Shown here one piece after another: positions 43,903 to 52,374 of a stretch of DNA of 64,000 nt. Position 1 is the stretch's first letter. Every line of letters starts with the position of its first letter. The stretch comes from UBA2336 sp965227265. Lineage in GTDB: Bacteria > Bacteroidota > Bacteroidia > Cytophagales > Cyclobacteriaceae. A model generated the notes under the pieces. It was not told where the DNA came from. It saw nothing but the letters and a program-made list of their open reading frames with translations, and did no database searches. The position numbers were made by a program, and so were the translations under genes. The DNA lies in NCBI GenBank assembly GCA_965227265.1, contig OZ245738.1, forward strand, positions 2,976,001 through 3,040,000, in the 5' to 3' direction.

Positions 43903-46626
43903 TTATAATTGAATACTAACCATTCCTTTATACTGCTTGTTGGTATAGGTGATCAGGTAAAAGTAAACTCCAAAAGGCATATCGGTTCCGTACCAGCGGA
44001 AATCACGTTCAGCACTTTCGTAAACCTCTCTGCCCCAGCGGTTATAAATCTTAACGCTCTTAAACTCTCCGGCACAATTATCTTTTGGGAGTATGTTGAT
44101 CAATTCACCAGTGTTTTTGTCTTCCCGCACCATTGCAAAAAATTCATTCTTATCGTCACCGTTAGGTGTGAATACATTGGGTGGAAGGAAGCCATCATCG
44201 GAACCATCAATGTCTTTTATGTTAACGTGTAAGGTAAGCGTATCGCCTTGCTCCGAATAACAACGATCATCACGCAAGATGAATTTGAAGTTGTATGAAT
44301 TCTCATAAACATCATCTTTAAAAATAGAACAATCGGGTTCCCAGGTAAATCTTGCCGTTAGCGGACTAATCATAGCCTCCGTTTCAAATGCAAAACCAGC
44401 CGGTTCAACGTTTCCGGATTGTTCAACAAGCTCAAGTGTCAGATGATCATTCGGATTATTATCGAGATCGATTCCTGTAAAGGCTATTGAAATCGGATTT
44501 CCACGAACAGCAGCTATCGATCCATCTTCAAGGGGAATTGCATTTTCGCTTTCCGCTGTAAGGGTTGGCGCAATGTTATCAGGATCTTCTACTGTTACAA
44601 TAAGTATTAAAGAATCCGCTTTATAAAACCGGCACTTATTGGTGCTGTCAACCACTGTAAGCAAAAATTCAAACGTGTCCTTTTCAGCCGGGTTAACAAG
44701 GCATGTAATCGGCCAGTTGAATTGCGATTGAACTTCTGCAAACCCTGACTTTTTAGGAAAGGATACGCCATACTCGGCAGCATTAAAACCTATTCCGTTT
44801 CCACGCAGCACAATTTTGTCGTCAATATCTTCATCAAACCCTGTAACATCAATCACAATGGGTTCGCCATAAATTTTACGCTCAAGTCGAAGCGTATCTA
44901 CACCGGTCGTAAGCGAATTGGCAATAAGCGGCTCATTGTTCCCGGGTAAGTCTATGGTTAAATCATACTTTGTTGTGTCGGGATGCTTGAATAGACAAAA
45001 ATCCAAATCTTCAATAATAAAAAGCAATTCAAAATTAGTCTTCTCGGTAAAATCATAAATGTTGCACTGGGGATCCCAGGCAAGCTCAGCATTAATAGGG
45101 CCGGTTTGTTGTCCGGTTAAGGGAAGGTTAAACGTCATCCCAACATCTGCGAGATTGAAATCAATTGGAACTAGCTTATAGCTGATTACATCGTTATCCG
45201 GATCGGTTGCCTGCTGAAAATAGGTTTGCATGCTTTCTCCTTCTTCTACAGCATCAACGATATTTTTAGCATTCGTAAAAGCAGGAAGCTCATTGGTTGG
45301 AATTTCAATAATAGCAGTAATCTCCAGCGTATCCGTTAGCGGCAATGCACAGGCATCATCCGAAACCACGATACCAATTTTAATAGGCACATTTTCAACA
45401 AAAGGGCATTGTGGAAAACATATAGTAAACACCGCTGCACCACCGTTCGTAATTGTTGCCGTTGTTCCGCTTAACGAAATGTTGCCCAACAATGACTTAT
45501 TAAAGTTTAGCGCAACAGCTTTGATTCTAATCTTTTCTTCATTTTTTTCATCGGTGCGCAGCGTGCTTGGGTCTGTTATGCTTACTTCAATACAGCGCTG
45601 TGCAGCGGATAGGCCACTATTAAAAGTAACAGACAAATTGTTAGCTGTAAAAGACGGACTTCCTACTTTTCGACCAACAATGGAAGGATAAGCAGGAAAT
45701 GGACATCCGCCTTGTTCCACAACAAGCATCTGAAAATCACGAATGATCTCACCTATTTTTATATTATCCCGGAATTCTTCACACTTAACGGCAAATACAT
45801 ATAATCCGGGTTGATCGGGTGTAACATTTAAGAAACCTTCCCGACTTACGGTAAGGTTAGTAAGTCCTTTAATAATATTTGTAAGTCCATACCCTGGCCG
45901 CCACAATACAGGTGGATACGGAGCCGGATTAGGGATCCCTAAAATATTTTGATTCGTGGCATTCGGTATGGCATCCGGCAAGTGCGTATTTAAAGGTGTT
46001 ACAACTGAATAGGCCAGCGAATCTCCATCATCATCGACACCTGCAAAATCTACATAGTATGGAATTCCAGGGCACGCAAAATCGCTTAACGGTGGAAATA
46101 ACCTAGGTGAATTGTTTATGAAAGGCACTCCGTCTTTAACAACGGGCGGAAATTCCAGGTAAAAAGTTTGACCTGCAAAGCGTGGAAACATCAGTGGATT
46201 CTCACTGTAAATATTAGAAATATTGTAATTCCTGCAGCACCGTTCCCAGGCGACATAATATCCAAGCGCATGATGGAACTCAAGTGCGGTCATTTGGATG
46301 ACAGTTGTATAAACGATTTTGTCCGTTACAATTTCACTATTAGCACATGTAAGTTGTGTATACTGAACCCTGGATCTTGATTGAAAAGAAAGTACTACGT
46401 TTCTAATTCGAACATTATTGGATTTCTGAAAAATGCTAACCTGAATTCTGGATTCTTCTAGGGGATCACGGCCTGGATTACCTTCAACATCAAAATAATA
46501 GATAAGACTTAGTCTATAGTTAGAACCTGAAATCCAAACAAGCTCAAATTCTCCTCCCACGATATGGGATGCCTCAGCGGTAATAAACGCAAATGCCAAC
46601 AGTACGAGAATGAGAACCTTTTTCAT
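43903..46626 (-). CDS. Large secreted protein with CHU_C/T9SS type B domain
   Basis: About 907 residues from the ATG at 46626 (MKKVLILVLLAFAFITAEA signal); the longer frame to 46944 overlaps the rlmD gene and is not used. The mature part is a series of Ig/cadherin-like beta domains with several Cys residues (for example YVAWERCCRNYN), with repeated patterns near 510-620 and 640-760. The last 90 residues (PPNVFTPNGDDKNEFF, SVKIYNRWGREVYES, FGVYFYLITYTNKQYKGMVSIQL) are the gliding-motility-associated CHU_C type B sorting domain, so it should be exported through the T9SS and stay at the cell surface. It is a candidate adhesin; no enzyme domain is seen. Convergent with the TPR/SH3 gene. Confidence 0.88.
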   Translation of the reverse strand: MKKVLILVLLAFAFITAEASHIVGGEFELVWISGSNYRLSLIYYFDVEGNPGRDPLEESRIQVSIFQKSNNVRIRNVVLSFQSRSRVQYTQLTCANSEIVTDKIVYTTVIQMTALEFHHALGYYVAWERCCRNYNISNIYSENPLMFPRFAGQTFYLEFPPVVKDGVPFINNSPRLFPPLSDFACPGIPYYVDFAGVDDDGDSLAYSVVTPLNTHLPDAIPNATNQNILGIPNPAPYPPVLWRPGYGLTNIIKGLTNLTVSREGFLNVTPDQPGLYVFAVKCEEFRDNIKIGEIIRDFQMLVVEQGGCPFPAYPSIVGRKVGSPSFTANNLSVTFNSGLSAAQRCIEVSITDPSTLRTDEKNEEKIRIKAVALNFNKSLLGNISLSGTTATITNGGAAVFTICFPQCPFVENVPIKIGIVVSDDACALPLTDTLEITAIIEIPTNELPAFTNAKNIVDAVEEGESMQTYFQQATDPDNDVISYKLVPIDFNLADVGMTFNLPLTGQQTGPINAELAWDPQCNIYDFTEKTNFELLFIIEDLDFCLFKHPDTTKYDLTIDLPGNNEPLIANSLTTGVDTLRLERKIYGEPIVIDVTGFDEDIDDKIVLRGNGIGFNAAEYGVSFPKKSGFAEVQSQFNWPITCLVNPAEKDTFEFLLTVVDSTNKCRFYKADSLILIVTVEDPDNIAPTLTAESENAIPLEDGSIAAVRGNPISIAFTGIDLDNNPNDHLTLELVEQSGNVEPAGFAFETEAMISPLTARFTWEPDCSIFKDDVYENSYNFKFILRDDRCYSEQGDTLTLHVNIKDIDGSDDGFLPPNVFTPNGDDKNEFFAMVREDKNTGELINILPKDNCAGEFKSVKIYNRWGREVYESAERDFRWYGTDMPFGVYFYLITYTNKQYKGMVSIQL

Positions 46627-46693
46627 AGGACTACGAAATGTAGCAAATTGCCACGAAGGGTAAAAAGCTTGTATTTGCGTATTTTCGTCCCGC

Positions 46694-48118
46694 ATGAATC
46701 TTAAAAAAGGCGACATTCTCCATGATATTTTAGTCGAAAACATGGCTGCTGAAGGCAAATGCATCAGCCGGTTAGAAGGTCGGGTAATTTTTATTGAAGG
46801 CGCTGTGCCGGGCGATGTTGTAGATGTATCACTTACGCGGATTAAAACCAGCTTCCTGGAAGGCAAAGCGGTTGGAATTAAAAAGTTCTCCGATAAACGA
46901 GCGGAGCCTTTTTGTGAACACTTTGGATTATGCGGTGGCTGCAAATGGCAGAACCTAAAATATGACGAGCAGCTTGGTTATAAGCAACAACAAGTAATTG
47001 ATAACCTGGAAAGGCTTGGTGGATTAACACTGCCTACATTAATGCCGATTGTTGCCTCAAAAAAAACAACGCACTACCGAAACAAGCTTGAATATAGTTT
47101 TACCTCTCATCGATGGCTGATCCGCGAAGAGATGAACCAGGATGAAGAAATTCAGCGCGATGGCCTGGGCTATCATCTTCCAAAAAGCTTCGATAAAATA
47201 TTTGATGTTAAGAACTGTTATTTACAACCCGAGCCTTCGAACAGTATCCGGCTTGCCATTAAAGACATCGCGGTTAAAAACAGTATTCCATTTTTTGATC
47301 CGCGAAGCCAGCAAGGTTTTTTAAGAACTCTTTGTATCCGAACCGCAATCACGGGAGAAGCGATGGTGATCTTACAAGTGACCTCTAATAATAAAGAGTG
47401 GCTCGATTTGATCCTGGGAATGATCGTTGAGCAATTCCCGCAAGTCAGTTCCATTAATTATGTAGTCAATTCTAAAAAGAATGATTCGTTTGCAGATTTA
47501 GAAGTCCAGAATTGGAAAGGCACTCCATATATAATAGAGACCATGCTCAAAGCGGATGGCTCAGGAACGCTTCAATTCCAGGTGGGGCCAAAGTCGTTCT
47601 ATCAAACCAATGCAGAACAGGCATACGAGTTGTATAAAATCGCTTTTCAAATGGCCGAATTGAAAGGCGATGAATTGGTTTACGATTTATATACCGGAAC
47701 CGGCACGATCGCAAACTTCATCGCCAGCAAGGCAAAAAAAGTAATCGGACTCGAGTATGTAGCGCCCGCCATTGAAGACGCAAAAGTCAATTCAAAGCTT
47801 AACAACATAACGAACACGGATTTTTTCGCAGGCGATATTAAAGATCTGCTGGATGATAAATTTCTGCTCACGCATGGTCGCCCCGATGTAATCATTACCG
47901 ATCCGCCCAGAGCAGGCATGCATGAAGATGTTTGTCGGATGCTTCTAAAAGCCGCGCCTGAAAAAATCATATACGTCAGCTGCAACGTGGCCACCCAGGC
48001 CCGCGATCTTAAAATTCTTTCTGAGAAATATGAAGTAGTGGCCGTGCAACCGGTTGATATGTTCCCGCACACGATGCATGTTGAAAATGTTGTTAGCCTT
48101 AGAAGAGTTATTAGTTAA
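46694..48118 (+). CDS. rlmD: 23S rRNA (uracil-C5)-methyltransferase, RlmD/RumA type
   Basis: 474 residues. An N-terminal TRAM domain (about 1-60) is followed by the iron-sulfur cluster motif CEHFGLCGGCKW (Cys74, Cys80, Cys83) with a further Cys in VKNCYLQPEPS, and by the methyltransferase domain with VYDLYTGTGTIANFIA, VIITDPPRAGMHEDV and the catalytic Cys in IIYVSCNVATQARDL. It methylates a uracil of 23S rRNA using SAM; U1939 is the target of RlmD in E. coli, but the exact target here is not proven. Divergent from the CHU_C gene; the two starts are 67 bp apart. Confidence 0.92.
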   Translation: MNLKKGDILHDILVENMAAEGKCISRLEGRVIFIEGAVPGDVVDVSLTRIKTSFLEGKAVGIKKFSDKRAEPFCEHFGLCGGCKWQNLKYDEQLGYKQQQVIDNLERLGGLTLPTLMPIVASKKTTHYRNKLEYSFTSHRWLIREEMNQDEEIQRDGLGYHLPKSFDKIFDVKNCYLQPEPSNSIRLAIKDIAVKNSIPFFDPRSQQGFLRTLCIRTAITGEAMVILQVTSNNKEWLDLILGMIVEQFPQVSSINYVVNSKKNDSFADLEVQNWKGTPYIIETMLKADGSGTLQFQVGPKSFYQTNAEQAYELYKIAFQMAELKGDELVYDLYTGTGTIANFIASKAKKVIGLEYVAPAIEDAKVNSKLNNITNTDFFAGDIKDLLDDKFLLTHGRPDVIITDPPRAGMHEDVCRMLLKAAPEKIIYVSCNVATQARDLKILSEKYEVVAVQPVDMFPHTMHVENVVSLRRVIS

Positions 48119-48119
48119 A

Positions 48120-48186
48120 AGTTAATAGTTAAGTAAAGAGCCTTATCTTAGCTAGGCCGATTAACTATTAACTGATAACTATTAAC
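48120..48186 (+). repeat. Intergenic inverted repeat, TTAACTATTAACT type
   Basis: A perfect 13-bp inverted repeat AGTTAATAGTTAA/TTAACTATTAACT (48120-48132 and 48161-48173), extended by a third related word (ATAACTATTAAC) up to 48186, just before the aminotransferase start. The same word family recurs upstream of thrB and leuD. Confidence 0.75.
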
Positions 48187-48193
48187 GATCCCC

Positions 48194-49495
48194 ATGAGAC
48201 AAAAACTTCTGAACGATGGTGCAAGTGAGCTCAGTTATGAGATTCGCGAGATTGTTAAAAAGGCCGATCAGCTTAAAAAGGCGGGGTTGAAAATCGTTTG
48301 GGAGAATATTGGGGATCCCATTCAAAAGAATCACAAGCTACCCCAATGGATTAAAGATGTCATCAGTGATCTTGTTAAAGATGACGATACGTATAGCTAT
48401 TGTCCATCCAAGGGAATGCTGGAGACACGTGAGTTTTTAGCAACCCAAACGAATAGACAAAAAGGTGTTCAGATAACGGCAGATGACATTTGCTTTTTTA
48501 ATGGCTTGGGTGATGCGATTTCCAAAGCCTATCAATTTATTACTCCAACATCACGGATCATTGGGCCTTCGCCAGCATATTCAACTCATTCCAGTGCAGA
48601 AGCTGCGCATGCCAGTCATCAGCCATTAACGTATAAGCTTGATCCGAATAACAAATGGTATCCGGATCTGGATGATCTCTATAATAAAGTAAAGTACAAC
48701 CCTAACATTGTGGGGATACTGATCATCAATCCGGATAATCCAACGGGAATGGTGTATCCCTTAGAAACATTGAAACGAATCGTGGCTATCGCGAAGGAAT
48801 TCAACTTGTTTCTGATTGCGGATGAGATTTATATCAATATCACCTACAACGGAGCAAAGGCGCATCCTTTAGCCGAAATTATTGAGGACGTTCCCGGAAT
48901 TTCCATGAAAGGAATTTCGAAAGAACTCCCCTGGCCTGGTTCACGCTGTGGCTGGATGGAGTATTATAATCGCGATAAAGACGAAGAGTTCAACCAGCTT
49001 TGCCTTGCCCTGGATAATGCGAAGATGATTGAAGTATGCTCAACCAAGCTTCCTCAATTAGCAATTCCAAAAATTCTGGGCGACTCACGGTTCAAAGCGT
49101 ATCGGGAACAAACGAATCAAAACATTGGCAAACGAAGCAAGATCATTTCCGACATCTTTAAAACTGTTCCGCAGCTTACATTCAATGAAACCTTTGGAGC
49201 TTTCTATAACACGATCATCTTCCGGGAAGGCACATTGAAAGGGAGTCAAAAAATGAAGATTGAAAACAGAGAAATCAATACAATGGTGGAACAATGGGTC
49301 GCGCCTCAGATTCCGCTTGATAAGAGATTCGTGTATTATTTGCTTGGAGCTAAAGGAATTTGCGTAGTTCCAATCTCTTCATTTTGCTCGGAGCTTCAAG
49401 GCTTTCGGGTCACGTTACTGGAAGAAGATGAAGCAACGTTGGTTAAAACTTTCACGGCAATCCGTGACGGAATTGTTGAGTATCTCAACAGTTAA
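48194..49495 (+). CDS. Class I/II pyridoxal-phosphate aminotransferase
   Basis: 433 residues of the fold-type I aminotransferase family: GDPIQKN, FFNGLGDAISKAYQF, IINPDNPTGMVYP, IADEIYINITY and MKGISKELPWPGSRCGWMEY, where the Lys is the expected PLP-binding residue. The closest known types are alanine/aspartate/aromatic or valine-pyruvate aminotransferases; the substrate cannot be assigned from motifs. It stands just upstream of the ilv leader, so a role in branched-chain or alanine-linked transamination is plausible. It carries its own repeat-containing leader region and no visible terminator before the ilv leader. Confidence 0.85.
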   Translation: MRQKLLNDGASELSYEIREIVKKADQLKKAGLKIVWENIGDPIQKNHKLPQWIKDVISDLVKDDDTYSYCPSKGMLETREFLATQTNRQKGVQITADDICFFNGLGDAISKAYQFITPTSRIIGPSPAYSTHSSAEAAHASHQPLTYKLDPNNKWYPDLDDLYNKVKYNPNIVGILIINPDNPTGMVYPLETLKRIVAIAKEFNLFLIADEIYINITYNGAKAHPLAEIIEDVPGISMKGISKELPWPGSRCGWMEYYNRDKDEEFNQLCLALDNAKMIEVCSTKLPQLAIPKILGDSRFKAYREQTNQNIGKRSKIISDIFKTVPQLTFNETFGAFYNTIIFREGTLKGSQKMKIENREINTMVEQWVAPQIPLDKRFVYYLLGAKGICVVPISSFCSELQGFRVTLLEEDEATLVKTFTAIRDGIVEYLNS

Positions 49496-49535
49496 CCTAA
49501 CGTTCGTTCTGGCAAACCTTTAAATTATTTTGCCG

Positions 49536-49563
49536 TTTGACTTGAATAGCACCTTAAAATTTG
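49536..49563 (+). promoter_or_regulatory. Possible promoter of the ilv leader
   Basis: TTTG (49536-49539) and TAAAATTTG (49555-49563) resemble the Bacteroidota -33 TTTG and -7 TAnnTTTG elements, but the spacing (15 bp) and the extra base in the -7 box make this tentative. It lies upstream of both possible leader starts (49590 and 49608). Confidence 0.3.
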
Positions 49564-49607
49564 TGAAAATTGTACCCGCACAGAATATTATGCTGACAAA
49601 AGCCAAC

Positions 49608-49712
49608 ATGACAGAACGCCTGCTAACCCTCACAAAAGGGCTAACCAGTGCTGTGCTCACTATTATTATCGTGATTATTATTCTCGTGGATAAACCCGGG
49701 GCGATGATGTAG
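49608..49712 (+). CDS. ilv leader peptide (34 aa, Ile/Val/Leu-rich)
   Basis: From the ATG at 49608 a 34-codon frame ends at 49712 (an ATG six codons upstream, 49590, is also possible). The C-terminal half reads TIIIVIIILVDKPGAMM: nine branched-chain residues in a row just before the stop codon, the same plan as the E. coli ilv leader. It sits upstream of ilvE and its terminator. The last codons (PGA) are encoded by the CCCGGGGCG segment that also serves as antiterminator. It is not expected to function as a free peptide; its translation is a sensor of charged tRNA. Confidence 0.85.
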   Translation: MTERLLTLTKGLTSAVLTIIIVIIILVDKPGAMM

Positions 49713-49768
49713 TGCTTAACCAAAAGAACTTACAACCGCCCCGGAAACCCCGGGGCGGTTTTGTTTTA
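49695..49768 (+). promoter_or_regulatory. ilv transcription attenuator with alternative pairing
   Basis: The terminator stem AACCGCCCCGG (49734-49744) with CCGGGGCGGTT (49750-49760), 5-nt loop, is followed by TTGTTTTAT. The 8-base segment CCGGGGCG at 49696-49703, inside the last leader codons, can instead pair with CGCCCCGG at 49737-49744, blocking the terminator. If a ribosome stalls at the Ile/Val/Leu run, that segment is free and the operon is read; if it reaches the stop codon, it covers the segment and the terminator forms. This is textbook attenuation logic read directly from the sequence. Confidence 0.82.
49734..49768 (+). terminator. Attenuator terminator upstream of ilvE
   Basis: An 11-bp perfect GC-rich stem with a 5-nt loop followed by a T-rich tract, 36 bp before the ilvE start codon and 21 bp after the leader stop codon. 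Confidence 0.88.
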
Positions 49769-49804
49769 TACCGACTAACACAAACTAACAGTTGTTAAAA
49801 ATAT

Positions 49805-50692
49805 ATGTACTACAACAGCAACACCATCTTATTCTTAAACGGTAAATACATTAAAGCCACAGATGCAACCACTGACTTGTACAGTCAAACCCTGCATTAT
49901 GGCTATGGTGTTTTTGAAGGTATCCGCTCGTACGAGACTTCGAATGGTGCTAAAATCTTTAAAGCTGTTGAGCATTTTCAGCGACTTAAGAAAAGCTGTG
50001 AGCTTGTAAACATTCCGTTTGATTATGATGTGGATGAGTTAATCCAAATCTCATACAGCGTATTGAAGAAAAATAATTTGTCGGATGCGTATCTCCGGCC
50101 GCTGGTTTATTGTAGCCCGAACATGCAGTTGCAGGCACCCAAGGAAGTTTACCTGATGATCTGCGCCTGGGAATGGGGAAAGTATTTAGGCGATTCGTTA
50201 TTAAATCTTTGCATCTCATCCTACCAGCGACCGAATCCAAACTCAACAAAAGTTGAAGCAAAAGTTACTGGTCATTATATCAACTCCATTCTTGCCACAA
50301 GCGAAGCCAAGGTTCGCGGATTTGACGAAGCCTTAATGTTAGATATGAACGGCAACGTAGCCGAAGGTCCGGGCGCTAACTTCTTCTACGAAAAAAATGG
50401 TGTGCTCTTCACTCCTCCCCTTGGTCATATCCTTCCTGGTATCACACGCGAAACGGTTATTAACATCTGTCGCGAACTGGAGATACCGCTAATCGAAAAA
50501 CATTTTACTCCTGAAGATATGGAAGGCATGGATTCAGCTTTCATGTGCGGAACCGCTGCGGAAATTGTTGGTGTACAAACCATCGATGCCCGTCCGATGC
50601 AAAAGCCGTGGAAAGAAAGTCTGGGATCAACCTTACAAGAGGTTTATAAAAACATTGTATTAGAAAAATCTTACGCAGATACGATCATTTAA
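49805..50692 (+). CDS. ilvE: Branched-chain amino acid aminotransferase
   Basis: 295 residues of fold-type IV. Hallmarks: LNGKYIKATDATTDLYSQTL, HYGYGVFEGIRSYE, KVTGHYINSILATSEA (with the PLP-binding Lys in this region), DEALMLDMNGNVAEGPGANFF and ILPGITRETVINICRELEIP. It transfers the amino group between glutamate and the keto acids of Val, Ile and Leu in the cytoplasm. It is first in the ilv operon, directly after the attenuator; ilvD follows by 2 bp. Confidence 0.93.
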   Translation: MYYNSNTILFLNGKYIKATDATTDLYSQTLHYGYGVFEGIRSYETSNGAKIFKAVEHFQRLKKSCELVNIPFDYDVDELIQISYSVLKKNNLSDAYLRPLVYCSPNMQLQAPKEVYLMICAWEWGKYLGDSLLNLCISSYQRPNPNSTKVEAKVTGHYINSILATSEAKVRGFDEALMLDMNGNVAEGPGANFFYEKNGVLFTPPLGHILPGITRETVINICRELEIPLIEKHFTPEDMEGMDSAFMCGTAAEIVGVQTIDARPMQKPWKESLGSTLQEVYKNIVLEKSYADTII

Positions 50693-50694
50693 TC

Positions 50695-52374
50695 ATGAGC
50701 TTGAATAAATACAGCCGCACGATTACACAAGACCCAACGTTGCCTGCGTCTCAGGCGATGCTGTATGGTATTGGCTTAACAGAATATGATCTTACCAAAG
50801 CTCAGGTTGGCATCGTAAGCACAGGTTTCGATGGCAACACGTGTAACATGCATTTGAATGCACTCGCAGGCGAAGTAAAGCAAGCCGTGTGGGATCAGGA
50901 ACTTGTCGGATTGATTTTTCACACCATTGGTGTAAGCGATGGCATCAGCAACGGCACAGAAGGCATGCGTTTTTCATTGGTAAGTCGCGATGTGATTGCC
51001 GATTCAATTGAAACAGTTTGTGGCGCACAGTATTATGATGGCTTGATCGCTGTTGTCGGTTGCGATAAAAATATGCCGGGCTCTTTGATGGCGATGGGCA
51101 GATTAAATCGTCCTGCCATTATGGTGTATGGTGGATCAATTGCCGGTGGTCATTATAAAGGAAGAGAACTTAACATAGTATCGGCTTTTGAAGCATTAGG
51201 TGAAAAGCTTCAGAATAAATTGAGTGATGAAGATTTCAAAGGCATCATTCAAAACTCTTGTCCGGGTGCTGGGGCCTGTGGTGGAATGTATACGGCAAAC
51301 ACGATGGCTTCTGCGATTGAAGCGTTGGGTATGTCATTGCCTTACTCAGCTTCCAATCCAGCATTAAGCAAAGAGAAATCCGCTGAATGCGTTGAGGCAG
51401 GTAAAGTGATCCGCTTATTGCTTGAAAAAGATCTGAAACCGCGTGACATCATGACGTTCAAAGCATTTGAAAATGCCATTACCGTTGTGATGGTGCTGGG
51501 CGGATCAACCAATGCGGTGCTGCACTTAATCGCGATGGCAAAAAGTGTTGGCGTTAAATTAACACAGGATGATTTTCAACGCATCTCAGACAAAACTCCA
51601 TTGATCGCTGACTTAAAGCCAAGCGGAAAATATTTAATGGAAGCATTACACAAGATCGGTGGTGTTCCTGCTGTGATGAAATATTTATTGCAGAAAGGAT
51701 TCCTTCATGGTGATTGTATCACCGTAACCGGAAAAACAATAGCCGAGAATGTTGCGAACGCAAAAGACTTCGATTTCGAAAAACAGGATGTTATTCTTCC
51801 ACTGGAGAAGCCAATCAAGGCAACGGGTCACTTACAAATCCTGTATGGTAATCTTGCCGAGAAAGGTTCAGTTGCCAAGATCACGGGTAAAGAAGGTGAA
51901 AAATTCAAAGGGCCTGCTCGCGTATTCGATGGTGAGTTTGCACTGACCGATGGTATTAAATCCGGAAAGATTCAGCATGGTGATGTTATTGTAATCCGTT
52001 ATGTCGGTCCGAAAGGTGCACCCGGAATGCCGGAGATGTTAAAACCAACCTCATTAATCATTGGTGCCGGTTTTGGTAAAACTGTTGCGTTGATTACCGA
52101 TGGAAGATTTAGCGGAGGCTCACATGGATTTGTGATCGGACACATCACGCCTGAAGCGTTCGATGGCGGATTGATAGCGCTCTTGCAGGATGAAGATCCT
52201 ATCGAGATTGATGTTACGAAGAACCAGATCAACCTGCTGGTAAGTGAAGAAGAAATAAAACGAAGAAGAGCAAACTATATTCAACGGCCATTGCCTGCGA
52301 AAAATGGAGTGCTGTTCAAATATGCAAAACTTGTAAAGACTGCTGCCGATGGATGCGTTACTGACGAAGACTAA
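50695..52374 (+). CDS. ilvD: Dihydroxy-acid dehydratase
   Basis: 559 residues, the normal length. The iron-sulfur cluster Cys residues are in GFDGNTCNMHL, VVGCDKNMPGSLMAMGRLN and NSCPGAGACGGMYTANTM; the C-terminal signature ITDGRFSGGSHGFVIGHITPEA is intact. It dehydrates the dihydroxy acids of the Val and Ile routes. It begins 2 bp after ilvE and overlaps the ilvB start by 26 bp, which indicates coupled translation. Confidence 0.95.
   Translation: MSLNKYSRTITQDPTLPASQAMLYGIGLTEYDLTKAQVGIVSTGFDGNTCNMHLNALAGEVKQAVWDQELVGLIFHTIGVSDGISNGTEGMRFSLVSRDVIADSIETVCGAQYYDGLIAVVGCDKNMPGSLMAMGRLNRPAIMVYGGSIAGGHYKGRELNIVSAFEALGEKLQNKLSDEDFKGIIQNSCPGAGACGGMYTANTMASAIEALGMSLPYSASNPALSKEKSAECVEAGKVIRLLLEKDLKPRDIMTFKAFENAITVVMVLGGSTNAVLHLIAMAKSVGVKLTQDDFQRISDKTPLIADLKPSGKYLMEALHKIGGVPAVMKYLLQKGFLHGDCITVTGKTIAENVANAKDFDFEKQDVILPLEKPIKATGHLQILYGNLAEKGSVAKITGKEGEKFKGPARVFDGEFALTDGIKSGKIQHGDVIVIRYVGPKGAPGMPEMLKPTSLIIGAGFGKTVALITDGRFSGGSHGFVIGHITPEAFDGGLIALLQDEDPIEIDVTKNQINLLVSEEEIKRRRANYIQRPLPAKNGVLFKYAKLVKTAADGCVTDED

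Noticed and set aside
46627..46944. N-terminal extension of the CHU_C protein
   Set aside because: It would overlap the rlmD coding region on the other strand and put about 106 residues before a clear signal peptide at 46626.
52349..52374. 26-bp ilvD/ilvB overlap as a possible frameshift or fusion
   Set aside because: Both proteins have complete ends and standard lengths; this is an ordinary coupled overlap.
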